Assembly (NCBI RefSeq): GCF_040581485.1
Contig: NC_090133.1
Coordinates: 1,240,001 to 1,304,000 of the forward strand
DNA length: 64,000 bases
Direction of reading: 5' to 3'
Source: Linepithema humile
Taxonomy: Eukaryota > Arthropoda > Insecta > Hymenoptera > Formicidae
Position 1 is the first letter of the stretch. Every line of letters begins with the position of its first letter. The position numbers and the translations under genes are program-made. Positions 36,907 to 50,080 of this stretch are shown in pieces. The notes beneath the pieces were generated by a model. That model was not told the DNA's origin, searched no databases, and saw only the letters and a program-made list of their open reading frames with translations.

Positions 36907-38719
36907 TTAACGCTTGAACGTAATTGATTCATCCTCTTTCTTGATCGCTCGTACAAGTATCAGCGTCAGGACAGCTATAATCACCTGCAACAATTGAGAT
37001 AAAACAAAAATAGTGAAAAGTGTCTTAATTAATTCAAAATTATTAGTTTTAATGTTTTAAATTAATCTTCTAAGCTCCATTATTACGTGAAGCATGCACA
37101 ACGCCATCGCCAGACCGGCGAGCCATCCCGATCTCGCCTCCAAGAACCAAGACAATTCTTCGACGCAGCCGTGGTGGAAAGCATTTCCGGTGACGGTGTC
37201 CCGACACTCGGTAGGTAGTGGTTTGTGCATCTGCGTGTAATCCCTGGGTCCGTCAGCCCCACAGCATCCGACCTGTTAAAAGTTCGTCAAAGATAAGTCA
37301 TCCAATTTTGAAATGAGTTGAGCTTTCTTTCAACAAAAAGTTTTCTTACAGTTTCCTGAATTACTCTCAAGATGAAGCTCGCATTTTCTTTGTGGGAATT
37401 GCTGATAAGATTATACATGGACCGCTCTATGATGGGTTGAATTTGGCTATCATATGTAGAGTAATCAAGAATGACCGCCGCTCCAGTTAGACCGCAGATG
37501 AAACAGAATGCTTGAAGACCCACGTGCTAAAATTTAAAAAAAATATTTTTTTAAACACATCTTTATACGTTTCTATTAAATTCGCGATACCAAAAATTTT
37601 TTTAGATTATAGCTTGGTTTTAAGAAAAATTAAAAAAGTATTTTCAAAAATCAATTTTTTTTAATTTGAACTAATAAAAAATTAAAATTATTAAACAAAA
37701 AGTAAGAGATAAATATTCTTACGGTGTACAGAGCTAATATGTGTTCCATAAGAGCGGCGGCGCAGCCAATAAAAGCGATAGCCATGACGATTACCGAAGT
37801 GGCGATCAGTACGTAAATTCCAATATAGAACTCATACATGTTCAGGAACTCCACCCACTCCTCGAATATCGGCTCGAACCGCATCCATATCGACAGACCG
37901 AACATCGCACAACCCAAGATCTTAATTCAAATAACAAAAATTTTAATTATACATTAATTAATGACAGAAAGATAACAATTTTCCCTGAGAAATGTTTCAA
38001 GCGTGATTAAATATGACTGTGCGATAACGAGATAAGTTAGTAATAGAAAAAAATGATATGCGTATTAAATTTACACTATTACGTGATAATTTATTTAATG
38101 AAATCACACACATAATTAATTTTTTTCGATCTCGAATGCTAATTTGAGTTTGGCGTGAAATTCTTTCCACGTTGTAAATGAATTTGATTTAAGAACCTAT
38201 TCTATTATTATTAAGTAACAACATTAACTTTATTTAGAAATTAAAATTATTATATATATAAAAAGGAATGCATATATATTAAAATATATCTTATATTTTA
38301 AATAAATAAATTATCAAGAATTTATCTAACAATCACTTAAGAAATCAGTCTTAATATTTTTCTTAAAAGAAAAAAAATAGAACAGAATTTATATATCTCG
38401 AGTTAAATCTTCAATTTTAATAATTGTTAAGTCCATTGTATGTGATAAAAGCCTATTCATTTTTTTTTTCTTTCACTTATTACCTGATAAAAATTACTCA
38501 ATCGTTCATTCATTCATCTTATTCGTTAATCTATTATTCTTAATTGATTTTTAAAATAAATATATTATTTTACTTTATCACAAATTAACTTCACAAGACG
38601 ATGCAATCATAAAGAAAGCTTTGCGCACACACCCATATTATCGCGTTTAAGCAGAAAATTGTGAACTTGATGCAGCCAATCTGCTTTTCCAGCTGCGGTC
38701 CAGTGCCTTTGACGACCAT
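36907..38719 (-). CDS. Tetraspanin
   Basis: A four-pass plasma-membrane organiser protein. Exons in transcription order, all phase 0: 38719-38633, 37920-37723, 37526-37350, 37272-37087 and 36984-36907, giving 241 residues, a typical length. The start MVVKGTGPQLEKQIGCIKF precedes transmembrane helix 1. Helices 2 and 3 lie in exons 2 and 3 and helix 4 at the C-terminus (VIIAVLTLILVRAI). The large extracellular loop shows the signature CCG at residues 157-159 plus two later cysteines (TECRD and HHGCVEE), making four loop cysteines. NAS in exon 3 is a possible N-glycosylation site. The acceptor of exon 2 (ttgaattaag) is weak. I do not assign a specific Drosophila Tsp orthologue. Confidence 0.92.
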
Positions 38720-39252
38720 CTCCTCGTGCCTTGCGGAAGATATCCACGTTGCGAATTCACGCTTTATCGATGAATGAAATACTATTTTGAGAATACGCAA
38801 TGCGCGATGGAAACGTAATTAACCGATTCGGGAACGTCTACAGGTGCCCGAGTATCACTGCTTTACGCTAGGTGCTTTATCATTAACAAATATAAGATAA
38901 GAGGATAAGCGCGTCCTAGATAAAGAGCACCTCGCACCGCCGAGATGAATCATTTCTTTCGTAGTATTCATAGAGGTGACGAATTATTAATCGATTAATG
39001 ATGCACATAAAAAAATGCACTATAAAACTAGAAAGATAAACAAAATATTAATTATAATTTCTTGATGATTTTTTACGAAGAGTAGCCTAACTTCTGACGC
39101 AACAAGAAAGAAATTTCAGTTGCATATTAATTCTGTTATAATATCAAATATTTTATTTACAGCAGCTTTTACAAAATTGTGATTATAAGAAAAAATAGAG
39201 GACTTACTGGCTTTGTGCGTGTCGAGAAAAATAAATAAAAAACGAAAAGAAC
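38720..39252. other. Spacer between LIG1 3' end and tetraspanin 5' end
   Basis: This should hold the tetraspanin promoter and 5' UTR and the LIG1 3' UTR, both transcribed right to left. No other feature seen. Confidence 0.4.
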
Positions 39253-42200
39253 TTAATAGAAATCCTCCTCTGTAACTTTCGATTTCGACGTTTGATTCTT
39301 GATCTGTTCTTGATTGTTGTACAAGTCCGCTACTTGCTGAGCAGAGGTGGCCTGTTCGCAGTTCTTATCCTCGCGAATCCTGATAAATCGTGGAAATCTC
39401 AAAGATATTCCCTTCTCCGAATCAACCTAGACAAAAAATTTAACACAATGTAATTTTTTTCATTCACAGAATATTAATTAAGATAATTGGAGCATCAAAG
39501 AAAGATTTCAAAAATAGAGATGCAGATGGATTAATCAGAAACGTTATCGCAACATCTTTTGTCGAATATATCTGTTTTCTTCTGTCATTTTTATTAATTA
39601 ATAAAAAAAGACACGTATCTCCGAAATATCACAATAACACAATCTTTTCCAGGTAGATAAGATTCCTCAACTCAGAAACATTAATAAATGTTTTTATTTT
39701 TAAGTTTCTAAACTTACTATTCCAGTAGCCGCTCTGTGAACGGGCGAAAGGGAGAGATCTGCGCACTTGATCTCCCACACTTGAACAGGCTCGAACCAGT
39801 GATCTGGCTCGTGGCTGCTGTCGAAGCGATAATACGATTTAGCTTGGGGTACTACATGATCCTTGAAGAATTTAGTGTGATTCTCAAGATCTTCTTCCTT
39901 GAAGCCTGTACCAATCTGTTTTCGAAGAAATAATATATATTAATGAGCTAGAAATAATATATTGAAGTAAACAGTTAAAGCTTCAAAATTTGTCATATAT
40001 TTTTATACTTGATAACTCGATACTTTCATAAACAAATATGAAAAATATTTAAATTTTCGTAAACTATATTGCTGTTAAAAACTTACTTTGCAAATGCTCT
40101 GATATTCCTCGTTTTCCTGATCGTAACAAGCCAGGAGGAAGCCACCGTAAGTGCCGGTCCTCTTTCCCTTCCCGATGTAACCACCGATTACAACCACGTC
40201 AAGTGTATCGCCGACGCCGTCCAGATAATCCTTCTTCAACTTCAGCCAGTTTCTCGATCGCTTCGCGATCTCATACGTTGCGTCCTGCTCCAATGTTTTC
40301 ACCATCAGACCTTCGCAATTTCCTTTCACAGAATCGTCCAGAAAGACTTGCACCTCTTCCATCGTCGTAGTATCCATGCTGTTGGCGAACTTCCATTCGC
40401 CCTCCACTTCCTTAAAGTGCTCTCTCAACAACTCGCGACGTTTTGCGAATGGTTCCTTCACCAACGGCTCGTCGTTTAGATACAACAGATCGAACATGAA
40501 CACGCACACTTGCACTTTGATGTCCTCTTCGTTGGCATCCTGAGAACAAAAACAGAATGTTACTTTATAACGATTGTAATTATTACAATCATATAATTAA
40601 TAAAGTCAAATGTAACAATAGCAAAAATTAAAATTACAGCAGTTATAGTTGTTGCAGCAATATAACTGTAATAACGCGATTATGCCTCTCGATAATTACA
40701 CCATTACCTTTCGCTTTCTCGTGCTGAGTATCTGGAACGGTAGGATTTGCTTCTTCTCGCTATCCCAGGCGACCGCCTCGCAATCGAGTACGCAATTCTT
40801 GACCAGATCGCCGCGAGTGTTCTTAAAACGTTTGATAATATCTGGATACTTGCTGGTATTGTTCTCTTGATTTCTGCTGTAGATATTGATCTGGCCGTTG
40901 TCCGCAACGTGTATCTGTAGAATTTTAATATTTCGATCGACTTAAAATATCATACACTTCTCGTGTCATTTCTTTCCATGCAATACGGCATTGTGTGGAA
41001 GTTTGTAAAGTGAAGTGAATAACAAACCTGTGCTCTCTCTCCGTCATATTTCCACTCGCACGTGAATTTCAAACCCTCGAATCGCGTCAGAACTTCCTGA
41101 ATACCCTTAGTAGGATGCGCCAGCATAGGTTTCAAAGGTATTCCAGGAGTGAGTTTACACTTGCTCGGTAAGGCACTAATTCCATCTTCCAGTAGAACAG
41201 GAATTATGAGGTTGTAATTCGGACATTCACTGCGCAATTAATATAAATTAAAGAATTAATTTATTATATTAATTATTAAATTAGAAAATGTAATATTTGT
41301 CATTCAACATCTGTTGAGAAATACTTTGTTTAAAATAGAATCTTAATTATTTTAATTAGGATAGTGATATTTTCAAAAGGATCTTACCAATATGTTGTTT
41401 TCAGTATAAGCGCTATTTCATCGTATTTCTCCTTGAAGCGGTCGTTCGACATTTTTTTGCTCGCGTTCAGAATCTCTGGTGGATACTCTTGTTCCGGTGG
41501 TGTCATAGCACAAGCCAGAGCCAAAGCCTAAGTAAATAGATTTTTAATATCGATCGCAGCAGCGCGATAGCACAAGCAACTTACTTGCAAAACAGATTGC
41601 TCTGCCAATCCAATGCGAAGCTTTCCGGCTAACGATCTGATGAGGTATCTCGCCTCGGTATTACGGCACGCCACAAACAACGTCTGAATTTTATCCAGCT
41701 TCTTCGTTACAGACTGTTTAAAAAACATATAATTTACATAAATTACTCAACTTTTTAAACTTTTGTTGTATGAATTTTTACAACTGCTTTGCAAATTCTT
41801 TCATTTAAAAATTTATATTTGTGTCCTAATAATATAAATTCTGTAGTTTACCGCGTGCCCTGTCATTTGAGCGATCTCCTTTAGCTTAGAGTACATGTTG
41901 GGAACCGTCAGTGGTGCCGGTTGAAACATAGTTCTCTGATTAGATCTGCTACCTTCCGCTACAAGTCCTAAATCGCCGACTTCTTGAACATCGGCTTTAA
42001 TTTGCGCCAGGGTTCTACCGGTACACTGCGCTATCGCCTTCATCAAGTTTGTATCAGCGACTCCAAGTTCAATTCCTGCAAAATTAACATTACTATTTAA
42101 CAATGTAAATAATTGTTTAAATAACTGTATGCCAACTAAATATCGCTTCTTCTGCGGGAATAATAATGCAGTTTCAATATTTACCTTCGTATGCCGGCGC

Positions 42201-44198
42201 TAATTGATTAAGGCACAGATACATGCTTGGCAGGAGATCCGAGGGGCTCAGAACTATAACAGACCGAAAGTAATTCGATAATATTTCTACTATCTTCAGC
42301 CTTGCGCTTGTCTCCTCGATGAGTTCCAAAGTGCGTGCAAATGCGCTATACGGAGTTCTGCGAGCAAATTTAAGAAACATTAAATGTTTGCAAGTTTCAT
42401 GAAGTTTACAGATTTCTAAAATATTTTCAAGTCTTTTTCGATAATAATTTCAACTTACTTATCGCCTCGTTTCCAACATGCATTGTCTATCGGATGATAG
42501 TTAGATGCGCTAGGATTGTAAGACTGGTTGGCGCTTTTTGTATTGCCCTTTTTTTCATCCTCTGCGTTGTCTTTTTGCTTAGACGCTGCAACATGATCGT
42601 TTAAATAGCTGTTTAAATAAAAGACTTTTAATTTTTGAACTACATCTTTCTTACTTGTTTATATATTTAAAAATTTAATTTACAATACTTATAAATAATA
42701 TTTACAATATATGTAAGTCCTCAAATACTTACTGAAAAAGCTGTGCATTTTCTTAGATGACTTCTTCTCAGGCGTAGACTCCTTCTTCGGGCTTTTGCTT
42801 TTCTCTTCATTATCCGAAGTAACATTGTTTACTTCCTCATCTGAACTATTCTTGTCCACTTTCTTATTTGAACCATTTCTGTCTACTTCCTCATCTGAAT
42901 CATTCTTGTCAACTTCCTCATCTGAATCATTCTTTTTCTTTTTATTAGACTTGTCTAAGCTTTCAATTTTTGTCTCTTTATCATTATCCTCAGTTTTTTG
43001 GGGGCTTTCTGGTAACTATAAAACATAATTTTTAGAAATTAATAAAAATAATAAATTTAAATGTATATTCAAATATTTCTCTAAAAGAATTAAAAAGTCT
43101 AAGCTTACTGATAAATGATCCTCATCATCGCTGGAATCTACTATCTGAAGTATCCTACTTCGCTTCTTCTTTACATTCTTTGTTTTTTCTGTCTCATCAA
43201 ATACAGATTTTATTTCTGAAGATGTAGATTTCTTTTCTGTTTTACTTTTAATTTTACCATTTTCTGTTTCAGTATTTTCTGCTATCTCAACTTTACTTAC
43301 TGCTGCATCTTTTTCCTTCTTTTTCTGTACATTGGCCGAATCTTTCAGTTTTCTTTTTTCTGCCTTTTTTGATTCTTTAGCTGAAGCTTCATCCAACTTT
43401 ATTTTTGGAGTAGCTCCTTAAAAACAAATTATAATTATATATATATATTACATTAAATATGTGATGTTCAACAATATAATTACCTTTTGCATGAGACTTT
43501 GCAATTGGAGAAGGAGTCTTGGAAACTGTTTTTGGCTTCTTAAGTTTAGTATCAGATTTCTTTGAAGGAGAACTGCAGAAGCAAGTGTTTATATGCAATT
43601 TTATCGATAGAAAAGCAAAAATATAACTTTTAACAATTCTCGACACTAGCAATAAACAAAAAAAACTGTTGGCTTTAATCACCTGACAAATTCACTGCTC
43701 TTGTTTCTCTTCCGTTTCCCATTTCCTAATGCAACTTGATCCTTCTGCTTGTCAGCCTTGTTACTGTTGGTTGTATGTATCCGATTAAAAATGACAATAA
43801 ATCGGCTGCAAGTCGCAGCTGCGAATTCGCGACGCCGAGCCGATAGAACTAGCGAGCTCAGGCCCGAGCAAGTCGCAAACATTTTTAGCATAATTATAAA
43901 AGCAGATTATTAACATTTATGGAACGAAACATACCTCTCCAACGTATCCTGACTCGAATTCTCTTTCTTGGACGATAATATAGTGAAAAAAGAACTGTAA
44001 TAACGCAAATTGTCATTTAAAAATTACGTCAAACATAAAAAAAGATTGTCGAGAAATTACTTAAATTATGAATATCATGTTATCCGCTAAATTATATTTG
44101 ATAACTGTTGAATTTGTTTGTTAAAATAATTTAGTGTTAAAGTATTAATTAAATTCTAATTATTGCTAAACTACTTACTCTATACGACGTTGCGTCAT
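39253..44198 (-). CDS. LIG1: DNA ligase 1 (ATP-dependent)
   Basis: Seals Okazaki fragments and repair nicks in the nucleus. Sixteen exons in transcription order: 44198-44179, 43994-43935, 43763-43683, 43572-43484, 43416-43109, 43015-42733, 42585-42459, 42357-42185, 42075-41852, 41713-41585, 41527-41388, 41229-41028, 40914-40708, 40539-40087, 39915-39718 and 39426-39253. All phases agree and give 955 residues (human 919). The first exons encode MTQRRIDSFFTI, a PCNA-binding PIP box (Q3, I6, F9, F10). A Lys/Glu-rich disordered region follows, with a short acidic repeat. After it come the DNA-binding domain, the adenylation domain with catalytic Lys605 in EWKYDGERAQ, SCEGLMVK-type motif (NCEGLMVKTL), LKLKKDYLDG and the OB-fold with FPRFIRIREDK. 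No sign of decay. Confidence 0.97.
42830..42935 (-). repeat. LIG1: 27 bp minisatellite inside LIG1 coding sequence
   Basis: Four imperfect copies of a 27-base unit encode nine-residue repeats of the type NDSDEEVDK (residues ~215-250), one of them with DEE replaced by NKK. The repeats lie in the disordered N-terminal region, so copy-number change should keep the frame. Confidence 0.8.
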
Positions 44199-44678
44199 TA
44201 TTACACCGCTTCTATTAGCTTTTACGCACTTTTGACAGATTTCCCGCGTATATGCAACACAACGATACCATAACCTTACAATCATTTATGTCATAAAATA
44301 ATATAAACCTAGAAAGGAAATCGCAGGACAAGTATAACGCTTGTGTTGGTCGGGTTGCCGTTCGGTAGGCGCGCCATCCGAATTGCCATTCGGTAGGCAT
44401 GCTCGGTCGCCGCAAAAGTAATATAGCTCTAATTAAAAAATATAATTTAAAAAAAATTTTGATTTGTATAATAAAAATGCTGTAACTTCTCAGAAAATAT
44501 TACTAATGTTGACAGCAAAATGATCCAATGATGATTGTTGAATAGGTCCGAACAATGTATCAATATTTACAATCAAATGAAAAACTATACTTCCTTCAAT
44601 CGACCTTTTCTATCAACACTCTTCGATAAAACGGACTTGTATTCAGTAATACGTATTCTGTTCTAGAAATCGTGCACA
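44199..44678. promoter_or_regulatory. Divergent promoter interval, LIG1 / BED-finger gene
   Basis: 480 bases separate the LIG1 start (-) from the zinc-finger start (+). An imperfect direct repeat ending cggtaggc(g/a) occurs near 44350-44400. No core promoter motif can be fixed. Confidence 0.4.
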
Positions 44679-45200
44679 ATGGCAGTTATTTCATTAAATG
44701 TCTCAAACATCAACGTATTGAAACATTGTTACCAAAAGTTACATTATTTTAGAGCAAAATGTGTGTCTTGTAATTATAAGACTATGTACGTTCAAAGTGC
44801 GCATTTATGGGAACATACATCAGAACAGCATAAGGAAATTGTAAAAGGCGATGTATTTATAAAATCTGTATTTCATAAAATGGTTTCGTACTTCGACTAT
44901 ATTGACGAAACAACCGTAAAATGTATTATATGTGAATTCACTTTACCAATAAAACGTTCCAATGTACCTTATTCATACAAAACCATGCGCACGCATTTAT
45001 CAGAACATTCCGAAAAAGATCGGACGAAGTATCAATATCGCATCCTAGAATGGAAATATTGGAAAAAAATTGGAACTTATCGTGTACAATGCAAGATTTG
45101 TGATACAAAGGTAAACATGAATATTTCACCGAATGTGGAAAATCATATAAAAAAACAACATCCAGCCATATGGCAGACTGTACAAGATCTAAAATTATAA
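44679..45200 (+). CDS. Small intronless protein with three BED-like zinc fingers
   Basis: A 173-residue single-exon frame, starting MAVISLNVSN. Three Cys2-His2 modules of BED-like spacing are visible: C28/C31 with H46/H51, C82/C85 with H106/H110 and C138/C141 with H156/H161. Each ends in a phrase such as HTSEQH, HLSEH or HIKKQH. BED fingers bind DNA and occur in insulator proteins and in hAT-type transposases (family knowledge). No transposase catalytic domain follows, and no terminal inverted repeats were noticed. It could be a domesticated transposon piece or a genuine small DNA-binding protein. No orthologue recognised. It is divergent from LIG1 with 480 bp between starts. Confidence 0.7.
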   Translation: MAVISLNVSNINVLKHCYQKLHYFRAKCVSCNYKTMYVQSAHLWEHTSEQHKEIVKGDVFIKSVFHKMVSYFDYIDETTVKCIICEFTLPIKRSNVPYSYKTMRTHLSEHSEKDRTKYQYRILEWKYWKKIGTYRVQCKICDTKVNMNISPNVENHIKKQHPAIWQTVQDLKL

Positions 45201-46055
45201 GTAAGTAGACTATAATGAAAAGGAACAATAAGTTTTATTAATGTTATTTTATATCATTATTATATATTAATAATTTTTTACTTTCCTCGATTTGCATTTA
45301 ATGTACTCCATACGAGCATAATGAGCATAACAAAAATCAGATAAAAAACGAGATAAAAACGGATAAAAAAAATAATCAGATAAAAATCAAATAATCAATA
45401 TTTGTTTTTAATAAATATTTTAATATTTATATAGATTCATCAAGAATTTAACAATAAGAACAATAGTAACAGCATTCAGCATTCATACTATCAATATGGC
45501 AACAATCAGCGATAAGGCAATTTGACTTTGATGACTCAAATGACCCGAAATATATGAGAAAACATATATTGTAATTTAATATATTTGACATATAATTATC
45601 GGCTTTATTTTTAAATTCATAAAACTTTTAAAGTTAAAATATTTATAAATTTAAATTTGAAAAATATAATTTACAAATATTTTAAATTTATAAATTTATA
45701 AACTATATTTAAAATTAATTTATGAATTAACGTGACATAAGTTATGCTTTAAATTCATAGACCATGTTTATACATTTATAAAATAAACCGATTTTATGAA
45801 CTAAGCATGAATCTTCCTGCAAGAACAAAATTTATCAAACATTTATTACAACAGTTTTAAGTGTGTAATTTTTATTTCATGACTTCTATTTTTGTATTTT
45901 ATTGTAATGATTGTCATTATTTTACGTATCTTATGTAACTTTAATATATTAATATAATTTTTGTAAACATGTTCTTCAAAATGTACTACGTCAATTATCA
46001 GTAAAAGTCAGTATGTCAATTTCAGTTTTAAAGATTTGTTTGAAAATTGATATAC

Positions 46056-46088
<33 letters not shown>

Positions 46089-46378
46089 AATGTTATTCAT
46101 CGTATAATAAATGAAAAGTAGTACAAACTCATTATTAATAAAATGACATTTTGAAACAAATGTAATGATTGTTTTTATTTCATTCAGAAAAATTCAAAAT
46201 AGATTGCATCAATGTTATATAATTTTTTATCGATATTTATCTATCGTGTTTCACTTAATGATAACAAGAACTTGCTATAATATCTTCTTAAAACATTTCA
46301 GTTTATGTAATCAGTAAAAAATATTTGAGTGGAATTCAGATAACTATAATTCATTTTGCAGTGAGAAGTTAACGAAGT
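45201..46378. other. AT-rich intergenic spacer
   Basis: No gene seen. It contains a loose repeat of agataaaa/gataaaaac units at 45339-45400, runs of taaattta near 45650-45720, and a short (TA)n at 46070-46088. Confidence 0.6.
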
Positions 46379-48433
46379 ATGTCTATTACAGAATTAAAAG
46401 TAGAACCTATCGCGAGTGAATTAGGGGATGAGTTGGAGAAATTATATTTGACTAAAAAGCGTGCCTTTGTTAAAGTCGGTGAAAAAAAATGGTATTTACC
46501 GTACGGATACGCCAAAAACGGCGACAAGTTATACAACTTCAAGATCCATCCGGATGATACATGGATTGTTACGTATCCTAGATCAGGTAAATCCTTTTTT
46601 ATTTAACAGAAACGTTCAAATAGCCAATGATTTTTCACAATTCTTGTTTTCTTATTTTAAGAAATATTTAATTTTCTTAATATCTTGTAATTAAGTATCT
46701 TGCTTCTTGTCTGAATTGATCTTCATAATCTTATACAAATAATTGTGTTAGCTTTAACAATTTTGTAAATAAAAGCATCTTTGATTTTGTAAGCCGGCTC
46801 TCAAATATGCTAAAATTTTATAACTCTTTGTTGATAAATTAATTTCTGGTTAGTTTTTACTTAAACAAAAATATAATCTATATTCTTTTCTTGAAAATTA
46901 TAAAATTGAAAGAATTGTTAATTAATTATTTATATTGTGTGAATCAGGTACAACCGTGATGCAAGAACTCACATGGTTGGTGGCAAATGACTTAAATTTC
47001 GACGAGGCGCATCGAAGGACTTTGTTAGAGAGATTTCCTTTTATCGAGTACGATATAATGTTGATATAAAAACTACAAAAACAAAACGCATATTTCTAAT
47101 TTAATTTTTGTTGCCTCTCCTTTTATCAGAAGTACACAATTAAAAAAAAATGCGTGAAGAAAATTTTGCTTCTGTGTCTTTGCCCCAAATTTATATAACA
47201 AGCATCCTTCTCTTATCGTTTATCTTATATAGAGTAATGATTACGAAAAATATATTGTTTCTTTCTAAAAAATATTTTACTATACAATTTTCTTTTTTAG
47301 AATTAGTGTACTAATAGATAACCACACAACTGCGGAACGAAATCATGCAGAAGGGTCAATAAATTATGTGCAAGATCAGCCTTCGCCGCGTTTCATCAAG
47401 AGTCATTTGCCCCTCGAACTACTGCCAACAGTCGTAAACAGCGATTGCAAAGTGAGTTTTTACAATATAGTTCTCTGATTTTTTAATTAAATATATAAAT
47501 ATATCATAACATATATTTATGCATATAGAAAAAAATATGATTTAGGCGGTCAAGAAAAATTTCAGAAATATCCTTTCTAGATCATTTATGTCGCGAGGAA
47601 TCCTAAAGATGTGGTAGTTTCGTGGTACCATTTCCAGAAACATCAGGAACACTTGCAGTATGCGGGAACTTTCGAGCATTTTTGTGATATGTTCATCGCC
47701 GATCATAGTAGGTTCTGCAAAATATGGATAATTTTTTAACTAAATTTCCCTTTTTTCATCAATATTTTTAACATGTATATTTATTTCATTTATTTACCTT
47801 TTGTAATTTCAGCGATCTATAGTCCATATTGGGAGCATGTAAAAGAAGGCTGGGCGAAAAGACACAGAGCAAACACTTTGTTCTTCTTTTATGAAGATTT
47901 GAATAAAGTGAGTCGGGAGTTTTATTTTTTTTTTTTATTTCTCAAGATCTTTATCTATTTCTTTATAGAAATTAAAACAAAATTGCGTCAAAAATTGCGC
48001 TATTATGATTTTCTGATTCCATTTGTCTATCAACAAATATTTGTGTTTTATCACAAAAACTGAGGCCTTGAATATACTATTTCAATAATTAGCTTCAACT
48101 TTTTAGATATCATAACTTTTAAAGATAAAAATTCTCATTTATTTTGCACAGGATTTGCCTGGTGTTATCGAAAAGGTTGCTACGTTCTTCGGCAAAAGCT
48201 ACAGTGAAGAACAAATCGCCAAATTAGTGAAACACTTGAATATAGATAACTTTCGCAAGAATCCTATGGTAAACCAAGCATCACCCAACAACAATAGGAT
48301 GAAACCGGAAAAGTTTATCCGACAAGGAAAGACTGGCGGCTGGAAAGAAATATTCACGCCGGAGATAGAGGAAAAGTTCAACAAGTGGATCGCTGACAAC
48401 TTGAAGAACACAGATCTAACTTTTCCCAGTTAG
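46379..48433 (+). CDS. Cytosolic sulfotransferase (SULT family)
   Basis: Transfers sulfate from PAPS to small hydroxylated substrates. Exons 46379-46586, 46948-47047, 47301-47451, 47581-47707, 47813-47907 and 48152-48433 give 320 residues with all phases matching. The 5'-phosphosulfate loop TYPRSGTT is at residues 65-72. The catalytic base His138 is in RFIKSHLP. The 3'-phosphate site lies in YVARNPKDVVVSWYHF (from 156). The C-terminal PAPS motif RQGKTGGWK is at 284-292. No signal peptide or membrane helix is present, so the protein is cytosolic. Insect relatives are annotated as sulfotransferase family or luciferin sulfotransferase-like. The substrate cannot be told from sequence. No neighbour suggests a pathway. 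Confidence 0.95.
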
Positions 48434-48719
48434 ATCTACTGCACCAGCAATAATGTTTATAATTACTAAATAATATATCTATATACATTTTATTACATAA
48501 AGTTTGGTGTAAGATTGATTATTTTTTGAGCTGATTTAAATAGATAATAATAGAACAGATAATAAATCATTTCAGCTCATCATAAAGGAAATGGAGAACG
48601 TCTTCTTTTTGGATAGTAAACTAATAACTATAATAAAATTACTTTAATAAAATTACTTCAAAATAGTAAAATATGTAACAATAATATAAACAAATTTATT
48701 TTGTAAAAAGCGAATTATT

Positions 48720-50080
48720 TCACAATTGTACAGAAATTTTCAATTTCACTGACGTTCGAAAAGCATACCGCAATTCCTTCTCCGCCACAACCGCGATATT
48801 TTTAAGTCTTTTACCTTTTCCATTCAGTAAAAGATTAACAATACGCTTGGTAGGACATGTAACGGATATTATCGCATTGATATTATCGTTGGGTCCCACA
48901 TCAAAGTGTTCTAATCTCACTTGCAAGCAATAAGGAACTTCGTTCGGTAAATTGTCTAGCAACTTTGCACGTACCGTCTGTTGTATTATATCCTCACATG
49001 TGAGATTGCTGTACACATTGTTCTGATATTGCCAATCTCCTGGCTTAGCAGAGTCCAGAAAATAAGTCTGTAAAATGTAAATAAAATGTATTTATTTATA
49101 ATATTTGCGTACATATTATATATATATATATATATATATATGTTATATTACATTATTCATAATTGCCAACAGTTATATATAATTATTTACCTATTGAAAA
49201 CAATAATATATACATTTAAAGATTCACAATGGTTGGAAAACTTACCCTCAAATCATCCACACCATCCCCAGTCAAAGCAGATATCATAAATATGTCATGA
49301 AAATTCAGAGAATATTTGCCTTTGGAAAAAACATTCACAAGATGCAGCAATATCTCTTTCTTCTTCAATTTGTCTACTTTATTAAGGATCAGGATCATAG
49401 GGATCTTATTTCTTATATCTTCAGTCAATAATTTCAATATATTCTGATTAATCTTGTCTCTGGTATATAAATTTTGTGTGTCTTGCACAATTCCTATAAT
49501 ATCTGCTGTATGCGAAGAGACTTTTGGGTCTGTTTTGAAGCTGTTAGCTAACTTGTATCGTTTTAATTCATTCTCAGAAACCGTACCAGGTGTGTCCATA
49601 AATATTAACTGAGTATCATCTTCACAATAAATTGCATTAGTTTTGGCTTGCGTAGTATGCACTTTGGAAGATGTAGGGCATACCTATTTAAAAATAAATA
49701 AAAAATATATGAAAAATTGTATAGAAATATATTAAATAGATAATACAATAATATACAAATATAATGTAAAATTAGAAGCAGATTTCTTCACAAAGTAACT
49801 TTTGCAAGATGTCCCCCTCATATTTTTTCATAAACAATTTGATAATTACCGATCTCTTAATAAGTTGATTAACGAGCGTGCTTTTTCCAACATTCGGTGC
49901 GCCCAGAAGAGCAATCTTCAAGGATTTTTGACCTTCTCGACGTATTGATGTAAAACTGTCCTCAGGCTGTAGTACAAATTCTTGAGTGTTGTTCACAGCG
50001 ATGTCCACATTTTTGGAGAAATATCGTCGTAAGTATCTTGATCCAACACGAATCGCATATTTTTCGATCGTAAATAACAT
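48720..50080 (-). CDS. ERAL1: Mitochondrial Era-like GTPase (ERAL1)
   Basis: A GTPase that chaperones the small mitochondrial ribosomal rRNA during 28S subunit assembly. Exons in transcription order, all phase 0: 50080-49850, 49683-49246 and 49067-48720, giving 338 residues, shorter than the human ~437. The N-terminus MLFTIEKYAIRVGSRYLRRY is basic and amphipathic, like a mitochondrial presequence. The G1 loop GAPNVGKS is at 60-67. SKVHTTQAKT at ~83-92 is the Era switch region. G3 DTPG is at 107-110 and G4 NKVD at 178-181. The C-terminal third is a KH RNA-binding domain (NGKGKRLKNIAVVAEKEL in place of the GxxG-type loop). It is divergent from the PPxY membrane protein gene. Confidence 0.92.

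Noticed and set aside
40069..40479. 136-codon + frame opposite LIG1 with a signal-like start
   Set aside because: It is the antisense shadow of the well-supported LIG1 exon 40087-40539.
49119..49141. (TA)n run in an ERAL1 intron
   Set aside because: A plain dinucleotide microsatellite with no further structure.
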